Shown here one piece after another: positions 24,301-37,660 of a stretch of DNA of 64,000 nucleotides. Origin of the DNA: Stratiolaelaps scimitus (Eukaryota > Arthropoda > Arachnida > Mesostigmata > Laelapidae). The translations under genes were made by a program, and so were the position numbers. The notes beneath the pieces are model-generated. The model made no database searches, was not told where the DNA came from, and saw only the letters and a program-made list of their open reading frames with translations. The stretch spans positions 310,001-374,000 of the forward strand of contig JABWDB010000047.1 of the NCBI GenBank assembly GCA_019614645.1, read 5' to 3'. Within the stretch, counting starts at the first letter, position 1, and each line of letters starts with the position of its first letter.

Positions 24301-27180
24301 TCGGGACGTTAGCTAATCCCGAGGGGAGATTGAGAACCATACGATGTGGCTGCTGCATTGTCGTATGACGAGAACAGTTGCATGAACGATTACTGCCTTT
24401 GTTTTATCGATGCTTCGGATCGCTGCTGCTGCTGCTGTTGCCGCCGCCGCCGCGCTGCCTCGCCGATTACTAACCACTAAGCCAATGTGAGCCGAGCACG
24501 GGAGGTGACGGTTGATGCGGTGGGCCCTAAGAGCAACGCTACGATTGCTGTTTTCGCCACAGTCGTCGCTTCTCTCTTGGGACAACCTGTTGAACGCTTC
24601 GCGTGTGGTGTGTTCGCGGAAGAGGCCGTCAAGACGGTTTCGACCGGCCCATATGTAGCAGGACATAGATCGAGAGGCATTAAGCATTTCTAAACAGAGA
24701 CACGAAACAGCATAGTTAGCCGACAGTTAGATAGATGTGTGCAAAGCATTTGACGCTCGTTGATAACAGGAGGTATCACTATTGGGTCCAAGGGACATGT
24801 TGGCAAACGTTTGCCAAGTTGCGCTTTTAGCAGATGAGAACATACATACGTTCCTCTGTACGTCAGTGTTCCAGTAGACATCGGGAGAATGGACAATGTT
24901 GCCTATCCTAATCTTTAGATTGTGTCAACTATATATATATATATATATATCGGATATGAAAAAATTGGTTGTACAACACAGTATTGCATGTGCACTTATG
25001 TAAAGTGCACCACGGGACCAGAATAAAAGGCAATTTATAGACGATGGCAGAGTATTATTGATCATAAATAAGAATGAAGCCACATCAGGGAATAGTCCTC
25101 AAGTTTCAATATAGGGGAAGAATATAATCTGAGAGGCGTTTGATGAGAGCTTCGGGTTACTTCGCTACAAGGGTTCGTGTGATCGAGCAACAAATGACAA
25201 CAAATGTGACAATCGATATTCTTCTAAGTGTCTCGCCTGGCAACCGTCAATAGACAATGTGTCGCCTACACGAAGCAGCATAGCCTAAATAGTATCGCGG
25301 AATTGCATGGCTGAAAAATATCGCCATCGATTTTCTAATATGGATACATATTCAATATAATGCCTTGTCGGCCGTGCTCACTACGGCCGAACTCCGGGTT
25401 ACGACTCATCTACATCGTTACACCAGCGCTGGATGGAAATTCGTTTATGTTCCATGTATTCTATCAGCCAGCATACTGCCAGCTTTTGTTACTATTATTA
25501 CTATTATCAGTACAAATACAAGTATATTATGTATACATCAGGTTATGATTAGTGTTGGCAATGCCGCGATGGTGGTTCGGCGTTCGTAAACTTCCATCTC
25601 ATCATCGTCAACATCACAGTCGACCTCGTCCTCTTCGTCTCTGTCAACGTGGTTTGGACGCCAGCTCCGCAGTTCGGGAACCGCATCGCACGTTGCAGAT
25701 GCTGCTGCTGCTGTTTCAGCGGCCTATCTTCGCTATCCATGGGGGTCTGCCTCTGCGTGTGCTTCTGTATGCCTGTGTAACATCTATCCCGTCGATTGAA
25801 AGACAGCCGCCGACAACAGGCCGGCACCCGTCACAAGCCCGCGACCACCATCACCGCTGCCGTAACCACTATAGCGGTTGCATTACAGAACACGACGATT
25901 GGTTGTCATCATTGCAGATGATTATATGATTTTTATTGCTTAGATTGACGGCCGCATTTCTAGGGTCTCGCTAGTCTATCCAGATATAACAAAGACGACT
26001 GGTGTACGTCGACGGCGGCGACTCTAATAAAACACCCATATCATTTGTTGCTATTATTATTATTATTACAATTTTATCCTGTGTATTATGTGCAAGTAAG
26101 TGTCTGGTTCTAGCTATTGATCATCTTTGCGTATGGTTTTTGACCACTGGCAAACAGTAGACGTAGGCAGCCAACAACGTACCCATGGATAAATGCCTCG
26201 TTTTCGCAGCTCTGCCTGTAAGGCCCATTACCGATATCGCGCGGGCAGTGGATGCCGTAGGGGTCTGATGCAAGTTAGCCTGACATGTGGATGATGATGC
26301 GAGTTCAATGTTGGATTGTCGTGCAGTGTCTGCTGTGACCAGCGGGGTTATAAATGGATAATTCTTACTCGTATGTGGCTTGCCTTATGCACTAGCGGTT
26401 CGCCGGGGAATCGCCGATGGCGACGGGTCCAGTTCATGGCGTTGTTCAATTGGAGCGTAAAGATACCACAACAGCGACTTTTGGGCGTTTAGAGAGCGCG
26501 ACAACCTATATAAGCTGGCTCCCGCTTGAAGAAACAGCTAAGGAGTTGATGGCAATGTGCCTTCTACTCAAGATCCGAAGGAAGTGAAGTCTGTTGTAGA
26601 CAACGATATCGAATTAACGAAGGGAACGATGTTGATCGTGCGACAATGCCCATCCATGATCGTGGATGTGCTTAATAGGTCCAGCAGCTCGCAAGATGGG
26701 GATCGCAAAGTGTTCTCATGAGAAAACTCTGTTTTTCTAAAACCATTGCGCGTTCTTGCCAGATCTATTTTTGTGTACGTGTTTCAACAGCGAGGAAACG
26801 TGGCCACAGTGTAGGCAGTTGTAGTCTAAGTAATACTAATGTGTGAAATCCACGTCTCTCAGTCGTCAAGCGATCTAGCACTTATCGGGTAGCGGATATC
26901 CTTCGGTGTGTGTATCCTTGATTCATTTATTTAGCCTAGCTGCCGCTTATTCTTCTTATATGTGACCTTTAGTGCGTAATGCTAATAGCAATCATAATCA
27001 CAATTACATAGTTCGTTTCCCGAGAATCGGAAGTACGCCACCATTGTTCCCGTGTTGTTCATCGACACCATCACAACAGAACACTGTCTCAATTTACTCG
27101 ACCCTCTTCCACTCAACCCTGTCTCTCTCTCTCTGTCTGTCGCCGACGTCGCCTTTGCGAAGTCGATCACTTAGAATTTT
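24301..27180. other. No gene recognised
   Basis: Mostly AT-richer sequence with a (CTG)n-like stretch near 24425-24440, a TA run at 24930-24950, and short AT triplet runs near 25490 and 26050. Open frames are short and unconvincing on both strands. Confidence 0.45.
24930..24950. repeat. (TA)n microsatellite
   Basis: A TA run of 21 bases in non-coding sequence. Confidence 0.88.
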
Positions 27181-28130
27181 GCCTCGTTTTGACACTTTCG
27201 ACTCGGATTGACGCTGCCTGTTGTTTTGGCGGCCACAACAATTTCGTCTTCCACGATGCATGCTGCGCTGATCGAGCCCGCGCGCGGACGAGAAGCCACG
27301 ACGGCGGCGGCGGCCGCGGCGGCGGCCGCGGGGGGATCGCCGACGAAGCGGGTACCGGCCTGGCTCGGCCCGGCTACACGGCCGCCGTGACGCTTACGTC
27401 ACCGTGCAGCCATGCCACAAGCGCTATGGCCGATCGCTTTGGAGCCGGCTTGTCGAGCCGAGAAGCCGGTGGTTGTTCTTTGCGCGCGGCATGTGGACGG
27501 AATGTTCCCCCGTTCGAAAGCGTCGACTCGCTTCCTCGCCGTGCCATTCGGACAGGCAGTTGCTGCAGCAGCAGCAGCAGCAGCAAGCTGTTGGCCAGGC
27601 GCCGTCAACCGTTTGCCGTTTTCAATCGGTCTCTCTCTCTCTCGCTCTCTCTCTGTGTCTCTCTCGTTCTTGGTTGGTCGCGGCGTGGCTGATGACTCAG
27701 TTTGTGGAAGGCCGGTGAAGCCAAGCCAGTGAGAGCGTCCTGTGAATGCCAGACGTTAGATGATGTACCCCAAACAAACGATATGAGAAGAGAAAGGATT
27801 ACGGACATCGGCGTCCACATAGTGGCCGCTAGTCTATTCTCTAGTATACTACCTCGTACTGGCAGGAGGAGCCGCAGCATCCGCCATTTCGGGGTCGTAG
27901 TGGCAGAACGAGAGACCGATTGAGTTAGATCGTAGGCAGAGACAAACAGTGACACACTGATAGGAGGGTAGGTGTGGATTGGGTGTGCGAATTGTACTCG
28001 CCTGTTGGCTGTTGCTGCTACTACGTTGACTGCGGAAGATCAAGGTATTTGTTGCCGTAGCGGTGGTAGCAGTTCCAGTTGTTGTTGTTGTGGTAGCCGA
28101 TTTCGAAAGCAGGCAGGCAAGTAAGTAAGT
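27181..28130. other. GC-rich, triplet-rich island
   Basis: A second island with GCG/GGC runs (about 27302-27335), CAG repeats and CT-rich runs (about 27630-27665). Several overlapping frames of 100 codons or more on both strands give low-complexity Ala or Ser runs, so none is called. A donor-like GGCAA/GTAAGT lies at about 28119. Best read as regulatory or untranslated first-exon sequence. Confidence 0.3.
27566..27583 (+). repeat. (CAG)6 triplet repeat
   Basis: Six perfect CAG units followed by CAA, inside the GC-rich island. Not in a recognised coding frame. Confidence 0.85.
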
Positions 28131-31100
28131 AATGACGGTGGGAGGGAAGGAACGCGTCATAAAAATCACTGCCTTTATATTGGCTGTTATCGCGTTGTAA
28201 TATGTAACATGTCTGTACGTTGGACTGGCAAAGCCGCGAACACAATCGGTGTTGATTGCACCGTGCTCGAGATGCAGGTTCGAACAGGAGTGATTTTCGT
28301 TGAGATCGCTGTATGCGTGCCTCTCAAGAGTCTAAAGAAATACTCGTATACTCACACACGTTTACTTTATTCGTGTTCGCCAAGTGGAGTGACGTGAATA
28401 AGATGTATTTATCATCTTGATGATTATTAATATATACTTGTTATTAGTTATCTGCTCATTCCGAGGCTTTTGTTCCAAGCTACCACAAGCGCAATTACTA
28501 CCCACGATGACTAAGTGACTTCTTTTGAGCAATATGCGGATTTGTTGCTTTGCCTCAAGTGCTAGCTGCAGTCATTTCATCTTCCCAAAGGCAAATTATT
28601 AATACCATAATTATACCACATCGACTCCTGCCTTCAGTCGGTCACGCTTAAATCAAACGTCACACAATGGCTCGTGCGTAGCGAACGAAGAAATTAAGAA
28701 ATGGGCATGACTTCGTGAAGGAACCGGCCGAAAGATGGCAGGTCTGTTTGCAGTTTTACCTCCCCACCGAGTCATATGGTACGACGAGTTGCAGCGACAA
28801 AATCTCCCATGAGTTTGTGCCAATTTCGCGTGACGTTCTCAACGGGTTTATGAATTATTTCATCAAGAAGTGGAACTGGGTAGTGCCTGGAAACGACTTC
28901 GAACGGTTAATCGGGCTGGCCCGTAGTGGCCATCTGTCAAAGTAGTTTTAGCAGCATGAATTTAGAATATCCTGTTCCGCTTCAAGGTAGCCTTTGTTAT
29001 ACCTAGCAGTTGCCCAGATTACAGTTGCATTCATTGTTGTTCATATGCCACCGCTGCGGAATATCGCATTTTCTACCGTATCGCTGCATAAGCTGATTTA
29101 GTAGCGGGCGGGCTGAGAGCTGGGAACGAAGTTGAGCGTGAGCTGATTTGTGTTGTTTGATCCAAATGAATTAGCTATCATGTGTAGCCGAGTCTGCGAA
29201 GCTCGTTCTACCACCTTTGGTTTGCTCTTGTGTTTTATGATGCCACAAATCGGAGAAAGCTATTATTTGCTTGATAATTAGCAGGGGTTCGGTCTCATTT
29301 ACTAATTCTCCATTCGCAGTCTGAGCTAGGACAGCTGTACCGGGGCGCCGCAATGTGTCTTATATTACATTGCCTTATATTCTCGTCCACCGGGTAGAAA
29401 AACTGCAAAATCTTTCTGTGACTTTCTATTGATCCCACAATGCAGGTGAGGACTGTCCGATAACTTCCACTCATCAACTATCGCCGTTGTCAACTATCGG
29501 CCTCTAAGCCATCATAGTTCTGTCTCGTATCGTCTTCAGACCGAGAGCTTGGCAGAGGTTGGCTAGAGTACTCGCTAAGCCTGAACCTACATCTTGCAAC
29601 ATGCCCTCGTCGTTGTAGTAATATACACACACCTGGAGCTGCTAAAAATAGAACCAAATTCTCTCCTACTGAGCGTTCCGGGTCGGATCGAGTCGTACTC
29701 TGCATTATTGCCTATTGATGCCTTGAGAAAACTCGAATCGATCGGACTGGCTACTCCACAGATGAATCGGCTGTCAATTGTTTATGGTGGCTATGAGAGA
29801 GGTCGAAGGTCCCTTTGCGGAGGAAGTCTACTGGTGTCCGCTCGGTTTAGAGGCGACCGCATCGACGGATTTTGTGGTCGTCTTCTGCGGTTTCGGAAGG
29901 AGAACGCGCGTCAAGATGAGCTTTTATTGCAGCGCTCGCGGTCGGTCGCCGACATCAACGAATTGGAGACTACCACTATGATTTCTACTGCGATTACTCT
30001 AACAGTACTTGGATTTCGATATCTTATCAAACAGAGGGGGGATCATATCACCGATGTGGAGCAGGCAGCGGTTCGACCTCGCAGCGGTGAATTATTACAG
30101 TCTACTGACAAGAGTGAATGACACATTGTTACTATGACCGTAAAGGGATACCATGCATTGACTTTGGAGCAGATCACTTAGCCAGCGCGTATGAATGGTC
30201 ATGATTGAACAGGACAGATATTAATAGTCTAACTATTGATTGTCCTAACTAGGATAGTTAAGGACGCCCGAATTCTACTTGATCAGCGACAGCGCAGTAA
30301 TGGTAATTATAACGTGTATGGTTTCACAGTAAGACCGAGTTCGCATTACAGAGTACGCGTACGTGTACGCAGGCGCAACGTTCTTAGGATACGGATACCT
30401 TAGTGTTGCATTTTGAGGATTTACGGTTTCGCTTTTCCGTTAGCGTATTGACGAGTAAAATGTGACCGTATCTAAAAATGTTGGCTAATATTCGTTTCAC
30501 GGCATTCACCCACCGACCTCTGCAAACATGAGCCCTGCTGTGTGACGGGAGACGAATCGCTCTAAATGTCTCTCAGTAAACACAGCAAACTGCCATCATT
30601 GATTTGCCTCATTAGGAAATATATATATATATATGTATATATATATATGTTTGTGTTTAGACTATTCGCTTGGACCGGGTTAAATCGGGTTATTCTTGTA
30701 GGGACAACAGATACATGTCTTCCGAGAACTTTCCAACTTGGGTTATTATAACGGTGGCGTCCCACGATACGAGACGTGCGTTACAAGAAATGACTGGTCA
30801 TTAAATTGTCTTACGTCACCCCAGCGAGCATGGTGCGATTTTTGGGTGGGAAGACAGCATTTCGCTCTTACGTATGAAGACAAGGCATCGTGTATTGTTT
30901 CAACTGAATACCTGTAAACATGAACAACAACGCCACCACGACAAGAGCTACATATGCACTTAGTATGCGTTGTAACTAATGAGTCACTGTAGAGAGGATC
31001 GATGTTGAGGAGTCCAAGTGCACCGAATGCACCCCCGGAACAGAGAGGGAATCTGTTTCGTGTTGTCGATACTTTTGTCTTATTGTATAATGCAAGAACA

Positions 31101-31480
31101 ATTTCCTAAAGCTAACGGCGTAGGGGACAGCTCTGCCTGATCGAAAAGGGATACGTATTTTTAGCAATTTTCATAGCGATATTATGCAGAAAAAAATAGC
31201 TTGGCATAAAAAAAATAAGGGCGAGAAATAATGTGGTGTTCTTTTTTGTGGTCAACTTTTCGGTATTCGTGCGGCGTGCTGCGTTTTATAAAATAATTGA
31301 ACGCGAGTAGCGGGGCCACGTGGGACAAAGCTGACCTGCCTGACCGGTCGGGGTTCCGAAGCCAGCGAATGCTTCCGATCGAGATAGCAGGTACAGTTGT
31401 ACTGTTGGCCCAGACAGATGAGACAGCCCGGTCATCTTCGTAACGCGCGTAACGATCCACCACGGCACAGTAACATGCAC
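28131..31480. other. No gene recognised
   Basis: No conserved exon was found. A 175-codon open frame (29594-30121, +) opens with TTG, has its first ATG only at 29762, and shows no known domain. Frames of this length are expected about once by chance in 64 kb of six-frame sequence. An interrupted TA run lies at about 30619-30649. Confidence 0.4.
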
Positions 31481-32058
31481 TATGCGGTGGAAAATCGCAG
31501 GGGGGTGCGTCGGTGTCTATGTAAGCGAAGGTACACAGTGTGTGGGATCACTATTATTCGCCGGCCATTGTTTCTTGTGCGTTTTCTCTCTCTCGATATT
31601 TCTTACTGCTGTTGAATTTGTTCCCTGTGGAAAATCGACTGTCGAGTCGACCTACAGTTGCCTCGTTGTGTGTGTGTCACACTCGTCGCTGTTCAGACGA
31701 AGTGCAGCTCAACGGCGACAACGACGCGTTTGTGAGCGCTCCGCTTCACAACGAGCGCGTAGGTATAATGACGCTGCTGGCGACACCGGCCGGTGGCACA
31801 GAGCCACGGGATTGTTACGGGATTGCCGGACGGACGAACGAACGAACGCGGGCTCATTCGCCATCGAAGTCACCACCCCTGCTGCTATAGCATGCATCCC
31901 TACGACCGACGACTGACTCCCTCCCTGCGATTGCATCGACGACCCGACGCTCATCATCGTCTGCTGCGGTAGCAGCGCTGTCGCTAGCCGGCAGTGGTGA
32001 CGACGGCTGAGGATCTAACGTTGGCTGTTTGCGGCTGCTGCGGTTGTGGTTGTTGTTT

Positions 32059-32082
32059 CTGCTGCTGCTGCTGCTGCTGCTG
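32059..32082 (+). repeat. (CTG)8 triplet repeat
   Basis: Eight perfect CTG units, followed by TTG and further CTG units. Confidence 0.88.
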
Positions 32083-32740
32083 TTGCTGCTGGTTTTGCTG
32101 TCGGCCCCAACAACAGTCAGAGTGGTAACCAGCTTTGGGAGTGATAGAGCGAACTGGCGCAGCATCGGGAACAGTGGCAACAGCAACAGTGTCCCTAACA
32201 ACGGCTCGCGGATGGTTGGTTAACCGGCCGGCCGGCAGACCGATCGGCGAGGCGGCCTCTCTCTACCTGGTGCGTCGTCGCCATAAACGAATCGCCAGCG
32301 AATCGCGAATTTACAACATTGATTGCCTACTCTTGTGTGTCGATCTGTATGTCTGACTGCTTGGCAATCGGCTCGGCTAGGCCGGCTTGTTCACTAGCCG
32401 CCGCTACCGACGCTGCAACTGCTCCCGTTGTTCGAAACGACGACGGCGGCGGCGGCCGCATCAGCAGCAGCAGCAACAACAACAGCAACCCTACCTACCT
32501 ATAATAGTTGCTATGGCTTCTACGGTGGCGGTTGTTCCACTATGGCAGCAACGGTTAGATGACGACGAGCGCCAGAAAACGAATGATTCCGTGGTCCGTT
32601 GCCCGCGAACTTTAGCTGTTGCTGTTGTCGTTGCCGTCGTCACCGCTGAACTGAAAGGAGCGCTGACGTCTACTACCGTTCAGGTGCTTACCTGCTGACT
32701 GACTTGCAGCAGAGGACGTACAACCTGTTCCATCGAGCAT

Positions 32741-32742
<2 letters not shown>

Positions 32743-32780
<38 letters not shown>
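32743..32780. repeat. (AG)n run followed by poly-G
   Basis: About 30 bases of AG dinucleotide pass directly into a run of nine G residues. Confidence 0.9.
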
Positions 32781-33112
32781 AGGCGTGTCTGTTCTAGCAG
32801 CAAAACAGACAGCAACGAACCCATTCCCGTATGGTGATGTTCGTGTCACTGGCTATTCGTTGATTGGTTCTTTTTTACTCCCTACTAGTACTATTATTCT
32901 ACTATTGTATTACTGCTAATCACGTTTTCGTTAAATCGGGAATCGAGAATGCCGTCAGCTTCGTGTACGCTCAGTACCCACAACGTAGAAGTCCGCCTAA
33001 TCCAATTGGACTATTATACATAGCTGTGCTGGCTCTTGCGGCGCACTGGTAGCAGCAGAGAAGAGAATACAGAGAGCTCAACAGACTTACTCGAATAAGA
33101 AGCTGCTAATAT

Positions 33113-33119
<7 letters not shown>

Positions 33120-33145
<26 letters not shown>
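33120..33145. repeat. (TA)n microsatellite
   Basis: A TA run of 26 bases in non-coding sequence. Confidence 0.9.
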
Positions 33146-33902
33146 CAGTCGTTTTCGGTAAACCTCTATCGGCATCTGGATGAATCCGACATAAATCAGA
33201 TCGGCTACGTCGTGTGGCTGTAGTAGAGAGTGGAAGTGACTATAGTGAGCCTCAGTTTACGCGGCTGCTCTATCGGACCGGAGCTATTTACTTATTGAAC
33301 CACACTTTAGCACTATTGTGGCTTGTTTCTAGCGAACGAAGAAAGACCGTTTGCCGCCTGGGCTTAGGTTAGCAACTGTCAGGTGTGTGTGGTAACTAGA
33401 GGGGGGAGATCACTCGCCTCGATAAGATTTACGCGCGCTACTGCCATGCTTTCTGCTCAGCGAGCCATAATTCATATGGAAAATAATGTGTATGTAAACG
33501 TGATTCCGTGATTCGCTCCATTACCTCCTAGCTGTATATGTGATAAATAATCTGTCCCATAGCGTAGCGATGCATGTATAGAGCCAGTGTGAATTGGCCC
33601 ATGCCATCTCACGTTTGAAAACCGAGGTGAGATCTTTACACAGGTCTTGCCTAAACAACATGGGTCATGTTGTATGTTATTATTGTCATTATCCCAATAT
33701 AAACGCCTCTCATTAGTTGTCAGGGTCAGCATAGAGACAATATGATCGAAGTCGTCAAATGAGGAGAGTTCTCTTCGTGAGTAACTCGAGTGTTATCTAT
33801 GTCCATCGATTGTACTATACATCACGTTAGCGCGAACGATAGCAGAATCGCCACGTTGGCTTGGCCCAATGCAACGGGAAGGGGTTATAAGCGATTTTAT
33901 AT

Positions 33903-33921
33903 TATATATATATATATATAT
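33903..33921. repeat. (TA)n microsatellite
   Basis: A TA run of 19 bases in non-coding sequence. Confidence 0.85.
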
Positions 33922-35289
33922 CGGAAACTGCGGACGGCGGCACACGTTAGAACTGACCACCAGATCTGTTTGAACTGGTGGCAACCACAGTCTGCGGCTG
34001 TTTATATTTCGGTTTATTTGATTCGGTTCGTCTGCCGGAAACGCCGCGTCGGAATTGTGGAAAAACTAGCGTCCAATAGAAGGGGTAATGCGATACAAGA
34101 CCTTGAATCGTTGCTGCACGGGATCTATTGTGGATTGAGAAATTGTGACGCTTGATCGAGTGGCCTAGCATTGAGGCCAATCTGAGCCAATCGGCAAACT
34201 TTTACTTAGGATAGATGCAATGATTCATGAGCGCGGATAAAGAGGTGGTTATTTCACGTCTTTGATACATCACTCGTTCTAAATAGAGTCGATAATTTCG
34301 CCTGTTACACTCGTGAAGAGTTTAGTATACAGTGGCGAATTTCGGTGAGTGCATATAGATTTGTTATGCTTCCTCATTCGAATACTGCTATCTCCCGTTT
34401 TTTGTTATCGATGGTTACTATGCGGGACGTCATGTTACGCCAAACGAGTGGCCTTAATGAGCGTTACGTTATTAGTGTTGTAACATTTTACATTCGGTTG
34501 TTGTTTGTGGCACAGATGTGGGCTTGGCAAATCATGGAGAAGCATTTGTCGTCCACTATCCACGGGCAGAACTGAACTAGAATTTGAAAATATCCTTCTG
34601 TATCGTCCCCCAGCACATCTCAGTTATATCACATTTGCTATAAAAAAAACTACATATATATATCTCCTGGTGGCCTCTACGTGATCTCTGTGGTCTACAA
34701 GTGCTTTCCATTTTGTCATCAATCTTCCAAAGCCAATCGTATTAGCTGTGGCAGTTCCAGAGCGAGGTCAAACACAGACTATCATTGTCAATGAATCTGT
34801 TCAGCAGCTTCTTTGGGCTTCACAAACGTAGATTGTATCCATATCCATGCTAGGACGATATATATGCATATATATATATATCTATATTTTTTGCTTGAAT
34901 TGCTTGTATATTGCCCGTATTACTTGATATTCCCCTCGAATCTGCTTCGCCAAGCCATTTCAAAATACGTGATCTTGAAATCTGCTGAAAACAAACTTGT
35001 GATTGGCACCACAAGTCATCATGATCTTGCACCCAGCACACATGATTCGAATGAGATGGACTGATTCGTACATCTAGTATGAAACTTAAGAACATATAAT
35101 GTCTCTCTTAAAGAACTAAAAAACTGACGGATACTTAAGGGGGCAGAACACAGCTAAATGTTATCGCTGTCACGAAATCGGATTTGTTCCATCAGGAGCC
35201 TATTATTTGCATTGGTATTATCAACACTTTGACAAACAGTAGTGAGTTAAGAACGTTCTTTATTCAATCAATGGGTTGAGTTGGTGTCT

Positions 35290-35355
35290 CTCATGACAGG
35301 GTTTGAACCTGCAGGACCCCCGGTTTTTTTACACCAAACACTTAGCCATTCTTAT
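35290..35355 (-). repeat. tRNA-like sequence (tRNA pseudogene or SINE head)
   Basis: Read on the minus strand there is an A-box-like TGGCTAAGTGTTTGG (about 35350-35336). About 25 bases later comes a B-box-like GGTTCAAACCC, whose flanks GCAGG and CCTGT pair as a T-arm stem around the loop TTCAAAC. The acceptor stem and a convincing anticodon stem are missing, and an A-run sits where the anticodon should be. It is therefore not a working tRNA gene. A tRNA-derived SINE or a decayed tRNA-Ser-like copy is the best reading. Confidence 0.45.
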
Positions 35356-35398
35356 ACAATAGTACAAGTAATGGTGTACGTGTGCTATATTTAATCTC

Positions 35399-35400
35399 TA

Positions 35401-35432
<32 letters not shown>
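35399..35432. repeat. (TA)n microsatellite passing into (TG)n
   Basis: A TA run interrupted once by TG at about 35420-35421 and followed directly by a TG run to about 35444. Confidence 0.9.
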
Positions 35433-37339
35433 TGTGTGTGTGTGGCTCTGCATTATATTATCTCATCTTGTAATTGAAAGACCTCAATTCAGTGAGTGTG
35501 TGCGGGTTGTCAAGACTACCTGCGTTACGGCTATGGCACAGGGCCAGTCACTGTCGGCAGGCAGCTTCACGACGGTGTAGGCACATGAGAGCGCACAGGT
35601 CTGTGTCATGTGACAGCCTTGCAACGAAAGCCATTGAACGACGCGACAGGACACCAGAGAGACTAGCGCGAAAGAGAAGGCCCACGAGACTCTCCGGGCA
35701 GCAGGAGACCGGACAGCCGCAAAGGAGATATTATAGATCCAGGGACGCTCGAGGGTTGTGGACAAACCGACAGGCTTAACGGACGCTCAACGGAGGACGA
35801 TCGACAGCAGAGTAGTAGTGTTGTAGTAGTCGTTGACGTGCTGCAGTAGTCGGCACCACCTGCGCTCTGTGCTAGCTAGCCTGAAGCATCCCTCCTCCAG
35901 GCTGTCCGGTGCGGTCCGCTCGCTAACTTGACCACGATAGGATTTGCACGAGGCCACTGAAAGAGCCACACTCCCACTATACTGTTATACCGACGTACCG
36001 TTGCATAGAGCGAGAACGAAACAGGCGAGGAAGAGGCCCACGAATGTAAGCCAGGTTTGCGCCGTCATAGCACTTTTCGGCCAAGAGCTAAACCCTAATT
36101 CCTACCGAGTCGTGTTTGGTGACCGGTCCTATTCGCGTTGTTTGTCCGGCTGTCATTCGTAGCTGAGGTCAGTGAGCTTGGTGACCTATGCCACAAGGGC
36201 CTTCAAGACCTCTGTCTGTGCACCTACTCCGTGCCGTGATCACGACAAGACAAACATCACTATCATCATTGTGCTGTTGAGAGATCAGTTGATTACACAC
36301 TTTATTTCGACCCAGAGACGTCCGAATTGGTAGCCCTAACGTTTATGATTACACACGACTTCGTTTTGTGGTAACTTTATTCACGTGTGGGTAGACGTGC
36401 GTATACGTTACATATATGTGGAACGTTTGAATCGAGCTAACGCATTGCCAGAACGTTTACAGGTAAGTTGCAAAGTCATGCAGATCCCCCGTAAAATGCG
36501 TGTACAGCTGCCCTATGCATTGGTGTCCATTTTTACGACCTTGAACCCTTCCGACAACCTTGACAGGTTAGGTTGTATCGGTCACGTTTGTTGGTCGCAT
36601 GACGGTGTTCGAAAAAAATATTGAGGTGTTGCTGCGCGGTCTCATCTTACTTGCGTGTAGGGTGCGTCTGGCCCATGCAAAGGGGGGATATCATGTGACA
36701 CGTATGTATGGCCCTAGTTCATTTGTAGTAGCCAATATGGCCCCAACATCTCTGAAAATTTTCCGCCAATCATCCAGCCTCACGTGATCCTGCGAAAGCT
36801 CAATACTTCATCTAAGATCAACGTGGTCTACACTATTTATATCTGTATTTAAGGTGACCCTGCCGATCGTCCCGTTCATGAGATGTTTCTCTTTTAAGAT
36901 AAACCTCTTTCAAGAGAGTATATTATTTAAGTTGATAAAAGATGGATCCACTGTTTGTCACTGACACGTCATTGTCACAGGGTATCAGATAGGGAAACGT
37001 GTAAATAACTGTCCCATAGTGATTAATGCCAGTAATAGGTATGCTTCATTTAACGAAAATTTTATAGTTTTGTCAAAGAAGCTCTTTCCAGCAGGCCCGA
37101 TGTATGGGCGACCCCTATCTCTAAGAATATGCGACGCTTAAAAGTACGGGACACTCACGTGCAACGGGGAATACGATTCCCTCTACAAAGGTCTATAAAG
37201 GGTAAACCTTGATAGGTGTCAATATTCTCAAGCGGCCTTTATCAGTACGGCAAAACGATCTCTTATGTACGAAACCATTAACTGTTCACCGACCGATGCA
37301 AAGTACCAGTTCGACGTGCTGGTGGTAGTGTTGTGATTG

Positions 37340-37364
37340 TATATATATATATATATATATATAT
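37340..37364. repeat. (TA)n microsatellite
   Basis: A TA run of 25 bases, about 260 bases upstream of the LINE-like tail. Confidence 0.9.
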
Positions 37365-37620
37365 CAGATAGTTCGCATATTTGGTACAGCTATCCCCATC
37401 CTGAACCATCGAGCGTGGTCTACAATATTATAAATGTCTTGTGTGAGACTGAGATCTGTACGTGGAACTGGTCTGGAGGAGAGGAACCGGTGTGTAGCCG
37501 CCAGGTTCAGCCACCTCATCTGGTCACTCCGACTGAAGCCATTACAGCTATCATTGGAGCGCAACATGGAACCAGACTCTCCCTGCTCAGTGAACGGGGT
37601 CGGTCGAAAGAGTTAAACAT

Positions 37621-37660
37621 TAATAAACCAATAAAATCTTTACCTTATCTTTACCTTTAC
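37621..37660 (+). mobile_element. LINE-like 3' tail, plus-strand copy
   Basis: AATAAACCAATAAAATC is followed by a degenerate TTTACC repeat array (TTTACC TTATC TTTACC TTTAC). A poly(A)-signal-like core followed by a short tandem tail is typical of the 3' ends of some non-LTR retroelements. The same block appears in reverse orientation at 51886-51922. No coding part of an element is recognised upstream, so the copy is probably strongly 5'-truncated. Confidence 0.5.

Larger units (their letters stand above)
31481..32830. other. GC-rich, triplet-rich island
   Basis: A third island holding a (CTG)8 run, CAG/CAA runs (about 32462-32488), and an AG run followed by poly-G. A 144-codon Met-initiated frame at 31482-31916 (+) begins with a hydrophobic stretch but becomes Arg/Ser-rich with no domain. 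I treat the region as untranslated or regulatory. Confidence 0.3.
32831..35460. other. No gene recognised
   Basis: AT-richer sequence with several TA runs (33120-33145, 33903-33921, 35399-35432) and the tRNA-like piece at about 35290-35355. No conserved exon was seen. Confidence 0.45.

Noticed and set aside
29594..30121. 175-codon open frame on +
   Set aside because: It starts at TTG and its first ATG is 168 bases in. No domain, and no splice or neighbour evidence.
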